In this document: positions 13,901 to 20,472 of the stretch, in pieces
How the letters are laid out: the number at the start of each line of letters is the position of its first letter
Position numbering within the stretch: position 1 is the first letter of the stretch
Origin: a virus
Virus record (IMG/VR): IMGVR_UViG_3300022539_000375
Span: 1 to 30,167 of that record
Length of the DNA stretch: 30,167 bases
Direction: 5' to 3' (one strand)
Notes under the pieces: generated by a model
Told to the model about the DNA's origin: nothing
The model's database searches: none
The model's input: the letters and a program-made list of their open reading frames with translations, nothing else
Program-made: the position numbers and the translations under genes

Positions 13901-14158
13901 CTAACGATTTAGCGATTCTTGTCTTTTCTTTTCAATTAAATCTTCCTGATGAGCGTGTTCAGCTTCAAGCCATCTTGCAATTTCTGCAACAGACATATCT
14001 GTCTCGAAATAATTTTTGACGAATGGAGCTAAAATTTTCCACCTATCTCGAATGTCAACTGGCGGAGGTTTGACGACTATCCTATTATCCGCAAACAAAG
14101 AGCATCCTCCTAAACCTACAATCAATATCAAACAAATTGTGTACCTAATTTTCCTCAT
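13901..14158 (-). CDS. Small lipoprotein, 85 aa
   Basis: A signal peptide MRKIRYTICLILIVG ends in the lipobox LGGC (Cys 19), predicting lipid attachment after cleavage. The mature part is short and hydrophilic (VVKPPPVDIRDRWKILAPF, then a helical EIARWLEAEHAHQEDLIEKK). It starts 3 bases after the stop of the second lipoprotein gene. The two share a TICLIL..C..DNR pattern at the N-terminus and may be duplicates. Candidates are a spanin outer-membrane subunit or a superinfection-exclusion lipoprotein; location away from a holin or endolysin argues against the first. Confidence 0.72.
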   Translation of the reverse strand: MRKIRYTICLILIVGLGGCSLFADNRIVVKPPPVDIRDRWKILAPFVKNYFETDMSVAEIARWLEAEHAHQEDLIEKKRQESLNR

Positions 14159-14163
14159 CTTCT

Positions 14164-14448
14164 TTACCTACCTTTCTTTTGGTTAATAGTTTTTAATGAT
14201 GAGATTGCTTCTTGGATTATTCTATCACATTCATCGCTAAAGACTTTTTCATCATCACTTGGCTCTTCCATCAAACGTTTCTGATATTCAATTTCAGCGA
14301 GTGCATCTCTGCTAATTGGATTTCCTGCTTGAAAAAGTATTTTAAGTCCTTTGTAGTATCTCTCTGCATCAGGAGTCATAGTTCGGTTATCTGTTGAATG
14401 ACAACCACAACATAATATCAAACAGATTGTACAAATTATTTTTTTCAT
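14164..14448 (-). CDS. Probable small lipoprotein, 94 aa
   Basis: ATG 14448 has a strong Shine-Dalgarno site (GGAAGG) and follows the structured leader RNA. It begins MKKIICTICLILCCGCHSTDNR: a hydrophobic segment ending in a Cys-rich CCGC, a less perfect lipobox than its neighbour. The mature part is helical and acidic (DAERYYKGLKILFQAGNP, then EIEYQKRLMEEPSDDEK). An upstream in-frame extension runs through the RNA and is not used in this call. Role unknown; exposure on the host cell envelope is inferred. Confidence 0.65.
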   Translation of the reverse strand: MKKIICTICLILCCGCHSTDNRTMTPDAERYYKGLKILFQAGNPISRDALAEIEYQKRLMEEPSDDEKVFSDECDRIIQEAISSLKTINQKKGR

Positions 14449-14469
14449 TTCACACCTTCCTTTCAAAAG

Positions 14470-14639
14470 GTGGGAGTGAAGCCGTTCTACATGCTGACTT
14501 ATAAAGTCCACGGTTCTGACCATGAACACAACAGCGAGATGCGGATACATCCTGCGAGAAGAGATTTACAGCTTCTGGATAGAAGTGTAATGGTGTGAAC
14601 AAGCCAGCGGATATAGAGATGTGATGCTTCACTCCCACA
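14470..14639 (-). ncRNA. Structured leader RNA closed by a 13-bp stem
   Basis: GTGGGAGTGAAGC (14627-14639 on the minus strand) pairs perfectly with GCTTCACTCCCAC (14470-14482). Inside are a 10-bp hairpin (UUACACUUCU with AGAAGCUGUAA), a GCAGGA/UCCGC hairpin with UGUA loop, a GUUC/GAAC hairpin, and CCGU/ACGG enclosing GACUU-UAU-AAGUC. A promoter at 14640-14668 would start the RNA within a few bases of the first arm. The second arm ends 21 bases before the lipoprotein start codon. It is either a regulatory leader (riboswitch-like) or a separate small RNA. It matches no class I know. Confidence 0.7.
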
Positions 14640-14668
14640 ATATTATTTCTCCTTCTTTCTTTTGTCAA
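14640..14668 (-). promoter_or_regulatory. Leftward sigma70-type promoter
   Basis: TTGACA (14663-14668), a 17-base spacer and TAATAT (14640-14645) on the minus strand. The -35 is perfect. It overlaps the end of the Fis-type HTH gene and would start RNA at about 14633-14636, at the 5' arm of the structured leader. Confidence 0.65.
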
Positions 14669-14823
14669 TTCCCAGTTCAATGATTTTCCTGTATAGAGTG
14701 GACAAACCTATGTTCAAATATTTGGCCGTTTCAATTTTATTTGCCTTTAAATGTTCTCAACACTCTGGAAATATATTGCTTTTCATAACTCCTAAGTTCA
14801 GTGTGCAATCTCGATTTATTCAC
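14643..14823 (-). pseudogene. Fis-type HTH protein split by a +1 frameshift
   Basis: A GTG start (14823) with AAAGGAGATTTTAGA upstream reads through YEKQYISRVLRTFKG and then TAA. One base on, the frame continues NKIETAKYLNIGLSTLYRK and IIELGID before stopping at 14643. Joined, this is a classic Fis/NtrC C-terminal helix-turn-helix. The shift lies in GGCAAATAAAATT. It could be a recoded gene, a decayed one or a base-calling error. The product (about 60 residues) would be a DNA-binding regulator and sits right upstream of the lipoprotein promoter. Confidence 0.7.
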
Positions 14824-14866
14824 TCTAAAATCTCCTTTTTTAATTGTTTTATGTTTTCTGTTGTTT

Positions 14867-15181
14867 TTATCCTAATCCTTTTCTTGCTGTTTCCGTTACT
14901 AATTCCATTGCATAACATGTTTGATAATGGAGTAATAAATCAACCGTAATTTTATTTTTGCTTTTTGGAAATTTTGATACCCAATCATACATGCTTTCTG
15001 CATACTTGTTATTCCACCATGTTCCGTGAAATCTTTTAGCAGTTCCAGAAGGAATGTGAATTAGAATTATATCGGCTTCACAATCAGTTATGTTATTTCT
15101 TGGCCCTTTTCTGCTTATGATTCCATACTTTATCAGTTCTTTTGGATTTTGGACAAAATTTCTTTTCTCGTTTTCATTCAT
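14867..15181 (-). CDS. Hypothetical protein, 104 aa
   Basis: ATG 15181 follows GAAAGAAAATTTTAGA, a variant of the leader GGAGATTTTAGA seen at two neighbouring genes. Text such as CEADIILIHIPSGTAKRFHG, TWWNNKYAESMYDWVSKF and KITVDLLLHYQTCYAMEL looks like a compact alpha/beta protein. I do not recognise the family. It lies between the zinc-ribbon gene and the HTH gene. Confidence 0.65.
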   Translation of the reverse strand: MNENEKRNFVQNPKELIKYGIISRKGPRNNITDCEADIILIHIPSGTAKRFHGTWWNNKYAESMYDWVSKFPKSKNKITVDLLLHYQTCYAMELVTETARKGLG

Positions 15182-15197
15182 TCTAAAATTTTCTTTC

Positions 15198-15566
15198 TTA
15201 ATTGTTTTGCATTTGTACATATATCTTTTTTTGTATTGATGAGCCTTCTGGACTTATAAAAAATGCTGTAAGTATTTGATTGGCACTGATTTCATTTAAT
15301 TCAATAATAGGTTCTTCAGATTGTTTTATAAGTCTTAACATTCCTTCAGAATCCCAATTACAACTATGTAACATTTCACGTTCTTTAGGACTTAATTTGA
15401 TTTTGATTTTTCGTTTCAAATCGAAATGTCCACTTTCTTCATAAGCTATGCTTTTTGATTTACATATTGGACAATAGTAAATGCGTTCACCAATATTCCA
15501 AATCTTTTCCATTTCATTATATTTGAAAGTATGTCCGTTTTCACAAATCATTTTTTTGTTTTTCAT
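15198..15566 (-). CDS. Zinc-ribbon hypothetical protein, 122 aa
   Basis: The N-terminal part has CENGHTFKYN and YYCPICKSK, fitting a zinc ribbon. The rest is helical (KIKLSPKEREMLHSCNW, then EPIIELNEISANQIL). ATG 15566 overlaps the primase stop (ATGA) and has GGAG eight bases upstream. Function unknown; coupling to primase suggests a link to replication. Confidence 0.7.
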   Translation of the reverse strand: MKNKKMICENGHTFKYNEMEKIWNIGERIYYCPICKSKSIAYEESGHFDLKRKIKIKLSPKEREMLHSCNWDSEGMLRLIKQSEEPIIELNEISANQILTAFFISPEGSSIQKKIYVQMQNN

Positions 15567-16435
15567 TCTAAAATCTCCTTTCTTATTTGTCTAATATTTT
15601 TCCCACTTTCTTCAGCAGCATCTTTTTCGTCCAGTATCACATTAAAAGTGTCACCGGGAAATACAGATAAATCATTGACTAATTTCCTTGCTTTTTTCTG
15701 TGCGGCGGATTCCGAGTCGAAACATATTGCTCTGATTGGATATTTTACTATACGTTCGATTTGTTTTTGTGAGTATCCTGTGCTGAAAGTGCAAACAGCA
15801 CCTACTCCAATTCTCCAAACATCAAATACCCCTTCGGTTACGATTACTGCATGTCGTGCATAATCCTCACCATATAATAATTCGTGATGAGGTATTGATT
15901 CCTCTTTTTCACTTGCTGATATATATCTGGTTATATGTGGATTGTCGGATATTGTACGGGTTGTCCAGCTTACGATTTGTGAGTGATAAATGATTGGAAT
16001 AAATATTCGCCAAGATAGGTGACTTGCTATTCCAATTCCTTGTATGCCCCAAAGTTTTTCGAGTTCCCTCCAGTTGAATCCTCGTGAATGGAGATATTTT
16101 ATGTGGGCAGAGTGGAGGTTTTTAATTCCTTTGGGAAGGATTAGTTTTCCTTTTGGTTTCTCTTTTTTGATATAGCCAGTATCCAGCCTTTCCAGTATTT
16201 TCTTAATCTGGTAATATGGTTTTCCTGTAATTTCTATTAGAGTAGTGATTAAATTATGCCCGCCACATTTCCAGCAATTGCAGAAATTATTTTCTATTGA
16301 GTATCCCAGATGCCATTTATGAGAATCTTTTCCACAAAATGGACAGTCAATTTGTATCCAGCCTGGGCGACAATGATGGTGTCCTTCTGGTGCTATGGGA
16401 ATATTATATTCGGATAGTATGTCTTTGAATTTCAT
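15563..16435 (-). CDS. dnaG-like: DNA primase with CHC2-type zinc finger and Toprim domain
   Basis: 290 residues from ATG 16435 (MKFKDILSEYNIP); a 30-codon longer frame overlaps the upstream gene. Zinc motif CPFCGKDSHKWHLGYS then NCWKCGG (C31, C34, C54, C57). Toprim motifs: VIVTEGVFD (Glu 201) and ICFDSES (Asp 240), with DEKDAAE near the end. It would make RNA primers for lagging-strand synthesis. Shorter than DnaG (about 600) and lacking a helicase-binding domain, as usual for phage primases. The DnaB-like helicase lies downstream in the same direction. Confidence 0.88.
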   Translation of the reverse strand: MKFKDILSEYNIPIAPEGHHHCRPGWIQIDCPFCGKDSHKWHLGYSIENNFCNCWKCGGHNLITTLIEITGKPYYQIKKILERLDTGYIKKEKPKGKLILPKGIKNLHSAHIKYLHSRGFNWRELEKLWGIQGIGIASHLSWRIFIPIIYHSQIVSWTTRTISDNPHITRYISASEKEESIPHHELLYGEDYARHAVIVTEGVFDVWRIGVGAVCTFSTGYSQKQIERIVKYPIRAICFDSESAAQKKARKLVNDLSVFPGDTFNVILDEKDAAEESGKNIRQIRKEILE

Positions 16436-16571
16436 TTGGTTGTGTTTTTCTCCAAGCGAATTGGCAAAAATGATAAGGGAAATTAGATTGACAAGTTGAT
16501 GTGCCACAGTATTTACATTCATCATTTTTGTTACAAGATTTTTTGTGTTCTGTGTTTTTGCAATTTTCCAT
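16404..16571 (-). CDS. Cys-rich small protein, 55 aa
   Basis: ATG 16571 has the standard leader GAAAGGATAGGAAA. The product begins MENCKNTEHKKSCNKND and contains ECKYCGTSTC and HFC, so a zinc knuckle is likely. Its last codons overlap the primase start. Function unknown. Confidence 0.6.
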   Translation of the reverse strand: MENCKNTEHKKSCNKNDECKYCGTSTCQSNFPYHFCQFAWRKTQPNEIQRHTIRI

Positions 16572-16575
16572 TTTC

Positions 16576-16704
16576 CTATCCTTTCCTGATTTTCTCTTTT
16601 TTATCAACTTTATCAACATCTTTCCAATAGCAATTCCAACAAACTTTCCATCCTCTAAGTTCGTAAAGTTTATCAGATTGTTTTTTGCAAGAGTGACAAT
16701 TCAT
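16576..16704 (-). CDS. Zinc-ribbon microprotein, 42 aa
   Basis: MNCHSCKKQSDKLYELRGWK is followed by VCWNCYWKD: two C-x2-C knuckles about 15 residues apart, a minimal zinc ribbon. Leader AAGAAAGGATGAAAA precedes ATG 16704, and its stop falls inside the leader of the next gene. Role unknown. Confidence 0.6.
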   Translation of the reverse strand: MNCHSCKKQSDKLYELRGWKVCWNCYWKDVDKVDKKEKIRKG

Positions 16705-16745
16705 TTTTCATCCTTTCTTAAAGTTATAGTCTTTGAATTTCATTA

Positions 16746-17040
16746 TTATTCACAAAGCAATTCTGCTTCTATTGCCTCACAATAACCAGCTTTTACTTTT
16801 CGACCAGTTAATCTAACAATGCCAGCTTTGACAAGAGCTTCTGGTATGCCTTTATTTTCTGACCATCCTTTGAGGAAGACATAGCCCTCTGCTGGCTTTT
16901 CATTAAGAGCAACTGTTGCCTTGAACATTGGTTCACCTTGAAGACTAAGAGCTTGTATTGCAGTAGTGTTGTTTGCATAGAAACCAAATCTCAGAATGAC
17001 ATCTTCATTGCAATGTTTACTTTTGATATGTAACTTTCAT
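16746..17040 (-). CDS. DUF4313-like phage protein with a +1 frameshift near its start
   Basis: The clear part (from about 17020) reads VILRFGFYANNTTAIQAL, then GEPMFKATVALNEKPAEGY, SENKGIPEALVKAGIV and TGRKVKAGYCEAIEAEL. That pattern recalls the small DUF4313 proteins of phages and plasmids. The standard leader and ATG are at 17040, but that frame reads only MKVTYQK before TAA; the coding frame is entered by skipping one base in CAAAAGTAAAC. The conservative alternative is a shorter protein of 60 residues from ATG 16928. Function unknown. Confidence 0.6.
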
Positions 17041-17044
17041 TTTC

Positions 17045-17368
17045 CTATCCTTTTCCTTTGCATTCTTTTGACCATTCGATTTTTACACCACAAGTTGGGC
17101 AAAAGAACATCCATAATTTTATCCCAATTTCTTCACACTCCGGGCAACTATATATTTCGATGTTTTCTGCGAGATGTTTTTTGGTTACTAATACAGCTTT
17201 GGTTCTTTCTACCAATTTATATTTGTGGATGTCTTTGGAGATTCCTTTTGCCATGTTGATGAAAAGTTGGCATCGAATGTTGTCATCTTTAACTTTCTTG
17301 ATGATGTTTTTGTGGATTCTTTTTTGTCTTTTTGCTTCATTGAATCTTTCTGTTCCGGTTTTACTCAT
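17045..17368 (-). CDS. Hypothetical protein with C-terminal zinc ribbon, 107 aa
   Basis: ATG 17368 (MSKTGTERFNEAKRQKR) has GAAAGGATAGGAAA upstream; a much longer frame to 17497 overlaps another gene and is rejected. A basic helical N-terminal half precedes SCPECEEIGIKLWMFFCPTCG, a zinc ribbon. Role unknown. Confidence 0.68.
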   Translation of the reverse strand: MSKTGTERFNEAKRQKRIHKNIIKKVKDDNIRCQLFINMAKGISKDIHKYKLVERTKAVLVTKKHLAENIEIYSCPECEEIGIKLWMFFCPTCGVKIEWSKECKGKG

Positions 17369-17598
17369 TTTCCTATCCTTTCTGAGATTGATATATCGAT
17401 TGGTTTGTGAGTTCCAGGCTTGATAGAGAATCCAAAATTCCTTTTGAATGTCCGGACAGGGAGAGTAATGAGAAATCCTGGAATATATCGATACCAACCG
17501 GTGTCTTCTTCCTTTTTGGGTGGTTTAGAACCTGTGCTGATGTATATTTTATCGGTGGCTTTAGAACGACAGATATAACCTTTTATGAAGTTTGCCAT
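17365..17598 (-). CDS. Hypothetical protein, 77 aa
   Basis: Begins MANFIKGYICRSKATDKI and shows alternating hydrophobic strands (WYRYIPGFLITLPVRTF), so a small beta-rich fold is likely. The standard leader precedes ATG 17598; its stop overlaps the next start (ATGA). No family recognised. Confidence 0.65.
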   Translation of the reverse strand: MANFIKGYICRSKATDKIYISTGSKPPKKEEDTGWYRYIPGFLITLPVRTFKRNFGFSIKPGTHKPIDISISERIGK

Positions 17599-17602
17599 TT
17601 TC

Positions 17603-17755
17603 CTATCCTTTCTTAATCCTTTCCAAAATCATTTTTTCGATTTCACTTATCATAGTTTTCCCACGTTCAGCACACCAGGCTTTGAATTGGCATTTAATGT
17701 CCGTTCGCAGATTGAAGATGGTTGTGGTCTTGTTGCTATTTTTTCTCATTTTCAT
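17603..17755 (-). CDS. Small ribbon-helix-helix-like protein, 50 aa
   Basis: From ATG 17755 (MKMRKNSNK) the product has TTTIFNLRTDIKCQFKAWC then a helix with SEIEKMILERIKKG. One strand followed by two helices fits the Arc/CopG fold, which binds operator DNA as a dimer. AAGG precedes the start at suitable spacing, and the start follows the stop of the 79-aa gene by one base. A repressor role in the early arm is inferred. Confidence 0.6.
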   Translation of the reverse strand: MKMRKNSNKTTTIFNLRTDIKCQFKAWCAERGKTMISEIEKMILERIKKG

Positions 17756-17756
17756 T

Positions 17757-17996
17757 TTAATAACCTTGTATAATCTTTTTAATAATTGAACCATCTCCAT
17801 CGTTCGCTGTTTTATCTAAGATTGTGCTTTCTCCAAAGGTAATTATATCATCTCCGTCTGTTCGAAAAAATCCGGCAGACAAAATATTGGATTTGGTATA
17901 ACATTGAAGGAAAGTATCGTGGGAAATCAAATTCCCGAAAAGAATAGGTGTTAGATGTTCTCTTTCTAATACTATGATATATTTACCATAATTCAT
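17757..17996 (-). CDS. Hypothetical protein, 79 aa
   Basis: Starts MNYGKYIIVLEREHLTPILF with a later DDIITFGEST. It has GAAAGGAAGGTAAAA upstream and looks like a small alpha/beta protein. It lies between the helicase and the ribbon-helix-helix gene. Not recognised. Confidence 0.65.
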   Translation of the reverse strand: MNYGKYIIVLEREHLTPILFGNLISHDTFLQCYTKSNILSAGFFRTDGDDIITFGESTILDKTANDGDGSIIKKIIQGY

Positions 17997-17998
17997 TT

Positions 17999-19360
17999 TT
18001 ACCTTCCTTTCAGTAATGCTTTCTCCAGCAAATCAAATACATTTAATTGATTTTTCTTTTTGCTACCGTCTAATATTTCAGATATTATGTTTTGCTTTGA
18101 TTGCAGTATTTCACAAAGATGATGTTCAATAGTATCCTTTGCAACGAGATAATATATACGCATAGGTTTGTCTGAGTTTGGGTCAAATATTCTGTCTTCC
18201 CATTGTGTCACTCCACCAGGAGTCCAATCAAGCTCAATTCCAATTGCTGCTTTTGCTTTTGATAATTCGATGACTGTACCAGCTGCTTGTGATTGTCCGA
18301 TAAATATTCTACATTTTTTGTCTATCTGAAAAGTTTTGACAGCCAAGTGGCGTTTCTTTCCTCTGACATTGCCATCAACTACAACACATATTCCTTTATA
18401 CCTGTCTCGAAGTTGTTGTATAATCTTTCTATGTATGGCGAAGATTGCAAGTTTTCCATCCTTTTTATCTAACCATCTGTCTATCCATTTTAAGGTGCCT
18501 GGCATTTTTAATGATGCTGCAAGCCTTCTCAGATATCCCATTTGTACTAATCGTTCTGCTTTCTTTGCTTTGTGTGCTCGTGTTAAGGAACGTTTGCGAA
18601 GCCATACAATGAAATTGTTTTCGGCTTCATAATATTCGCTTTTATTTGATATACTAATGGGTACGATGCGTCTGTTCTTAGGTAAATCACCCATTGCATC
18701 TTTCCTCAGCATTCGAACCATACACCAAGCATTCAGATTTTCATAAAGCTCATCAAGATGGTCTGCTCCTTTATAATCCCAACCCCAAGGTTTATATTTT
18801 GGTTTACAATATCTCCAGCGGTATTTTACGATAGATGGAAACTTGTCGGGTCTTATCAAATTTAGAATATTGAACATTTCTATTGGTCTGCTTTTAAGAC
18901 CTCCTGTACCACTCAATCCAATGATATAAGGTAAAGGCTTTACTAATTTTTTTGTTGCTTTGTAGCATTGGGTTTTAGATTCCTTGATATAATGAACTTC
19001 ATCTAATATAGGAGCTATTACTTTTGCTCTTTGAAGAAATTCAACCCAGTATTGGAGTATTTCCCAGTTGAGTATGTAGAGTCGATTTTTGTGTATGAAT
19101 TTCCTTTCGGGAGGAGTAGTTCCATTTAATATAACACTTCTTATCCCAAAATACCTTAGAGCTTTCTCTTCCCAATGTAATTTTCCTATTTCAGGACATA
19201 CTACGACAGCAGGTCCTATCTTTGGATTATTTTTCAGCCATTGCAGAGCTATGAAGGTTTTTCCCATTCTCATCTCATAAGCAAGCAGGGCACGTCCCCT
19301 GAAGTGCTCTATCTTTCTTAATGCTTTATCTTGATAATCACGTTGTTCTGGTTTAGTCAT
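17999..19360 (-). CDS. SNF2-family DEAD/DEAH-type helicase
   Basis: 453 residues from ATG 19360, whose ATG overlaps the stop of the upstream gene (ATGA). The Q-like motif LRDYQ-type is seen as EQRDYQDKAL. Motif I is YEMRMGKT (31-35), motif II is LDEVH (120-123), motif III is LSGTGG. C-terminal lobe: AIHRKIIQQLRDRYKG, then IFIGQSQAAGTVIELSKA and QWEDRIFDPNSDKP, fitting motifs IV-VI of SNF2 proteins, close to the SMARCAL1-like phage enzymes. It probably remodels forks or anneals strands; exact role unknown. Confidence 0.88.
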   Translation of the reverse strand: MTKPEQRDYQDKALRKIEHFRGRALLAYEMRMGKTFIALQWLKNNPKIGPAVVVCPEIGKLHWEEKALRYFGIRSVILNGTTPPERKFIHKNRLYILNWEILQYWVEFLQRAKVIAPILDEVHYIKESKTQCYKATKKLVKPLPYIIGLSGTGGLKSRPIEMFNILNLIRPDKFPSIVKYRWRYCKPKYKPWGWDYKGADHLDELYENLNAWCMVRMLRKDAMGDLPKNRRIVPISISNKSEYYEAENNFIVWLRKRSLTRAHKAKKAERLVQMGYLRRLAASLKMPGTLKWIDRWLDKKDGKLAIFAIHRKIIQQLRDRYKGICVVVDGNVRGKKRHLAVKTFQIDKKCRIFIGQSQAAGTVIELSKAKAAIGIELDWTPGGVTQWEDRIFDPNSDKPMRIYYLVAKDTIEHHLCEILQSKQNIISEILDGSKKKNQLNVFDLLEKALLKGR

Positions 19361-19650
19361 CCCATTTTTGCTTTTGTAATAAGGTCTTTGGCTATTTGAT
19401 TTCTGCACGGTTTAGTTAGGCTGTGAGTTTGGCAATATCCGTGGTGGTCAAGTTGACAAATCTCATCATCAACGAAACTTTCTAAGGATGCTAATAAGTC
19501 AGGTTGACTTTCGCAACGGTGAATCATCTCTTTCAGATTATCTTCTCCAATACACATAGAACCTGTCTCATCTATTAATACTGAGAAATTTAAGATTCTA
19601 CCATTGAGAAAATGTTTTTGTTCAATTCTGAGTTTTGGTAATGTAATCAT
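19357..19650 (-). CDS. Hypothetical protein, 97 aa
   Basis: Begins MITLPKLRIEQKHFLNG; the C-terminal half is rich in Cys and His (RCESQPDLL, CQLDHHGYCQTHSLTKPC), maybe a zinc site. Standard leader GAAAGGATAGGAAA. Coupled to the SNF2 helicase by ATGA overlap, so it may act with it. Not recognised. Confidence 0.65.
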   Translation of the reverse strand: MITLPKLRIEQKHFLNGRILNFSVLIDETGSMCIGEDNLKEMIHRCESQPDLLASLESFVDDEICQLDHHGYCQTHSLTKPCRNQIAKDLITKAKMG

Positions 19651-19665
19651 TTTCCTATCCTTTCT

Positions 19666-19899
19666 TTAATGTACAATAAATTTAGTTGTAGTTTTTTGGT
19701 ATCGTAAATAACCTTCTGCTTTTTTAATTAGTTCACAAAGTTTTTTATTCTTTGGGGAATCAATTTTCAAATCCACTTCAGTTATTTTATGTTTTACCAT
19801 TCTTAATACTTCGTTGTGTATTATGTCGGCGAGGGCTTTATTTTCCGTTTGTTGTAAAACATTTCCGAAAGCATTTAATTCTCTAATTGTTATTATCAT
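19666..19899 (-). CDS. Hypothetical protein, 77 aa
   Basis: ATG 19899 (MIITIRELNAFGNVLQ) follows GAAAGGATGGGAA. The sequence is helical, with a hydrophobic-charged pattern (ALADIIHNEVLRMVKHK). A frame extending to 19953 overlaps the sigma-like gene and is not used. Not recognised. Confidence 0.6.
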   Translation of the reverse strand: MIITIRELNAFGNVLQQTENKALADIIHNEVLRMVKHKITEVDLKIDSPKNKKLCELIKKAEGYLRYQKTTTKFIVH

Positions 19900-19912
19900 T
19901 TCCCATCCTTTC

Positions 19913-20455
19913 TTAATATTGAATTGCTTCTTTGATTTTCTCGAATGCTTCACTTATTCTCCTGATTGTCCACCCCATTTGTTTTAATCGGTTTCGTAAT
20001 CGTCTCCTCATATAACCTCGCATGTGTTTCATTTGTTTTCCATTATCCAAGACACTTTGAATGATTTCATTCGGGGTTTCAAGGAATAGTTGTATTACGG
20101 TAAGTGTGTCCTGCTCCAGTTCATCCAGTAATTCTATTATAGAGAACGAATCGAAGGTTTGGGGATTAATATTTCTATCCTTATCATCAATGGAAATATA
20201 GTTGTGATTACGTTCTTTTCTGATATAAGTTTTTAATCCTTTATTGATGTAATGCCATAGCCAGGTAGACAGTTCGGCTTTTTTATTTTCATCATATTTG
20301 TCAAATGCGTATATGAACAGTAGATTGGCTTGTCCTATTAAGTCGTCAATGTCCCCTCCATTTCTCGTGTGGAAATTCCAAGTGATTTTAAGAATAAGAT
20401 TTTCCATATCTTCGTATGTTTCTTCTAATACATCCTTGCGTAATGCAGTTTCCAT
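19913..20455 (-). CDS. Sigma-70-like transcription factor
   Basis: 180 residues. The stretch DIDDLIGQANLLFIYAFDKYDENKKAELSTWLWHYINKGLKTYI (about 35-78) follows the region 2 pattern of sigma70 factors (DL.QEGxxGLxxAxxxFDP....FSTYA). The C-terminal part (RRRLRNRLKQMGWTIRRISEAFEKI) is basic and could be a shortened region 4. It would direct RNA polymerase to phage promoters, for instance middle or late ones. Strong standard leader. Region 2.4-like contacts (RKERNHN) are present but the -10 preference is unknown. Confidence 0.78.
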   Translation of the reverse strand: METALRKDVLEETYEDMENLILKITWNFHTRNGGDIDDLIGQANLLFIYAFDKYDENKKAELSTWLWHYINKGLKTYIRKERNHNYISIDDKDRNINPQTFDSFSIIELLDELEQDTLTVIQLFLETPNEIIQSVLDNGKQMKHMRGYMRRRLRNRLKQMGWTIRRISEAFEKIKEAIQY

Positions 20456-20472
20456 TTTACCATCCTTTCAAT

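Noticed and set aside
14450-14680. Leftward 76-codon ORF across the structured RNA
   Set aside because: Text is not protein-like, its start lies upstream of the promoter, and the paired arms explain the region better.
14662-14949. Rightward 95-codon hydrophobic ORF
   Set aside because: Antisense to the HTH and hypothetical genes; Phe/Leu/Ile-rich text is the usual shadow of Lys/Glu-rich genes on the other strand.
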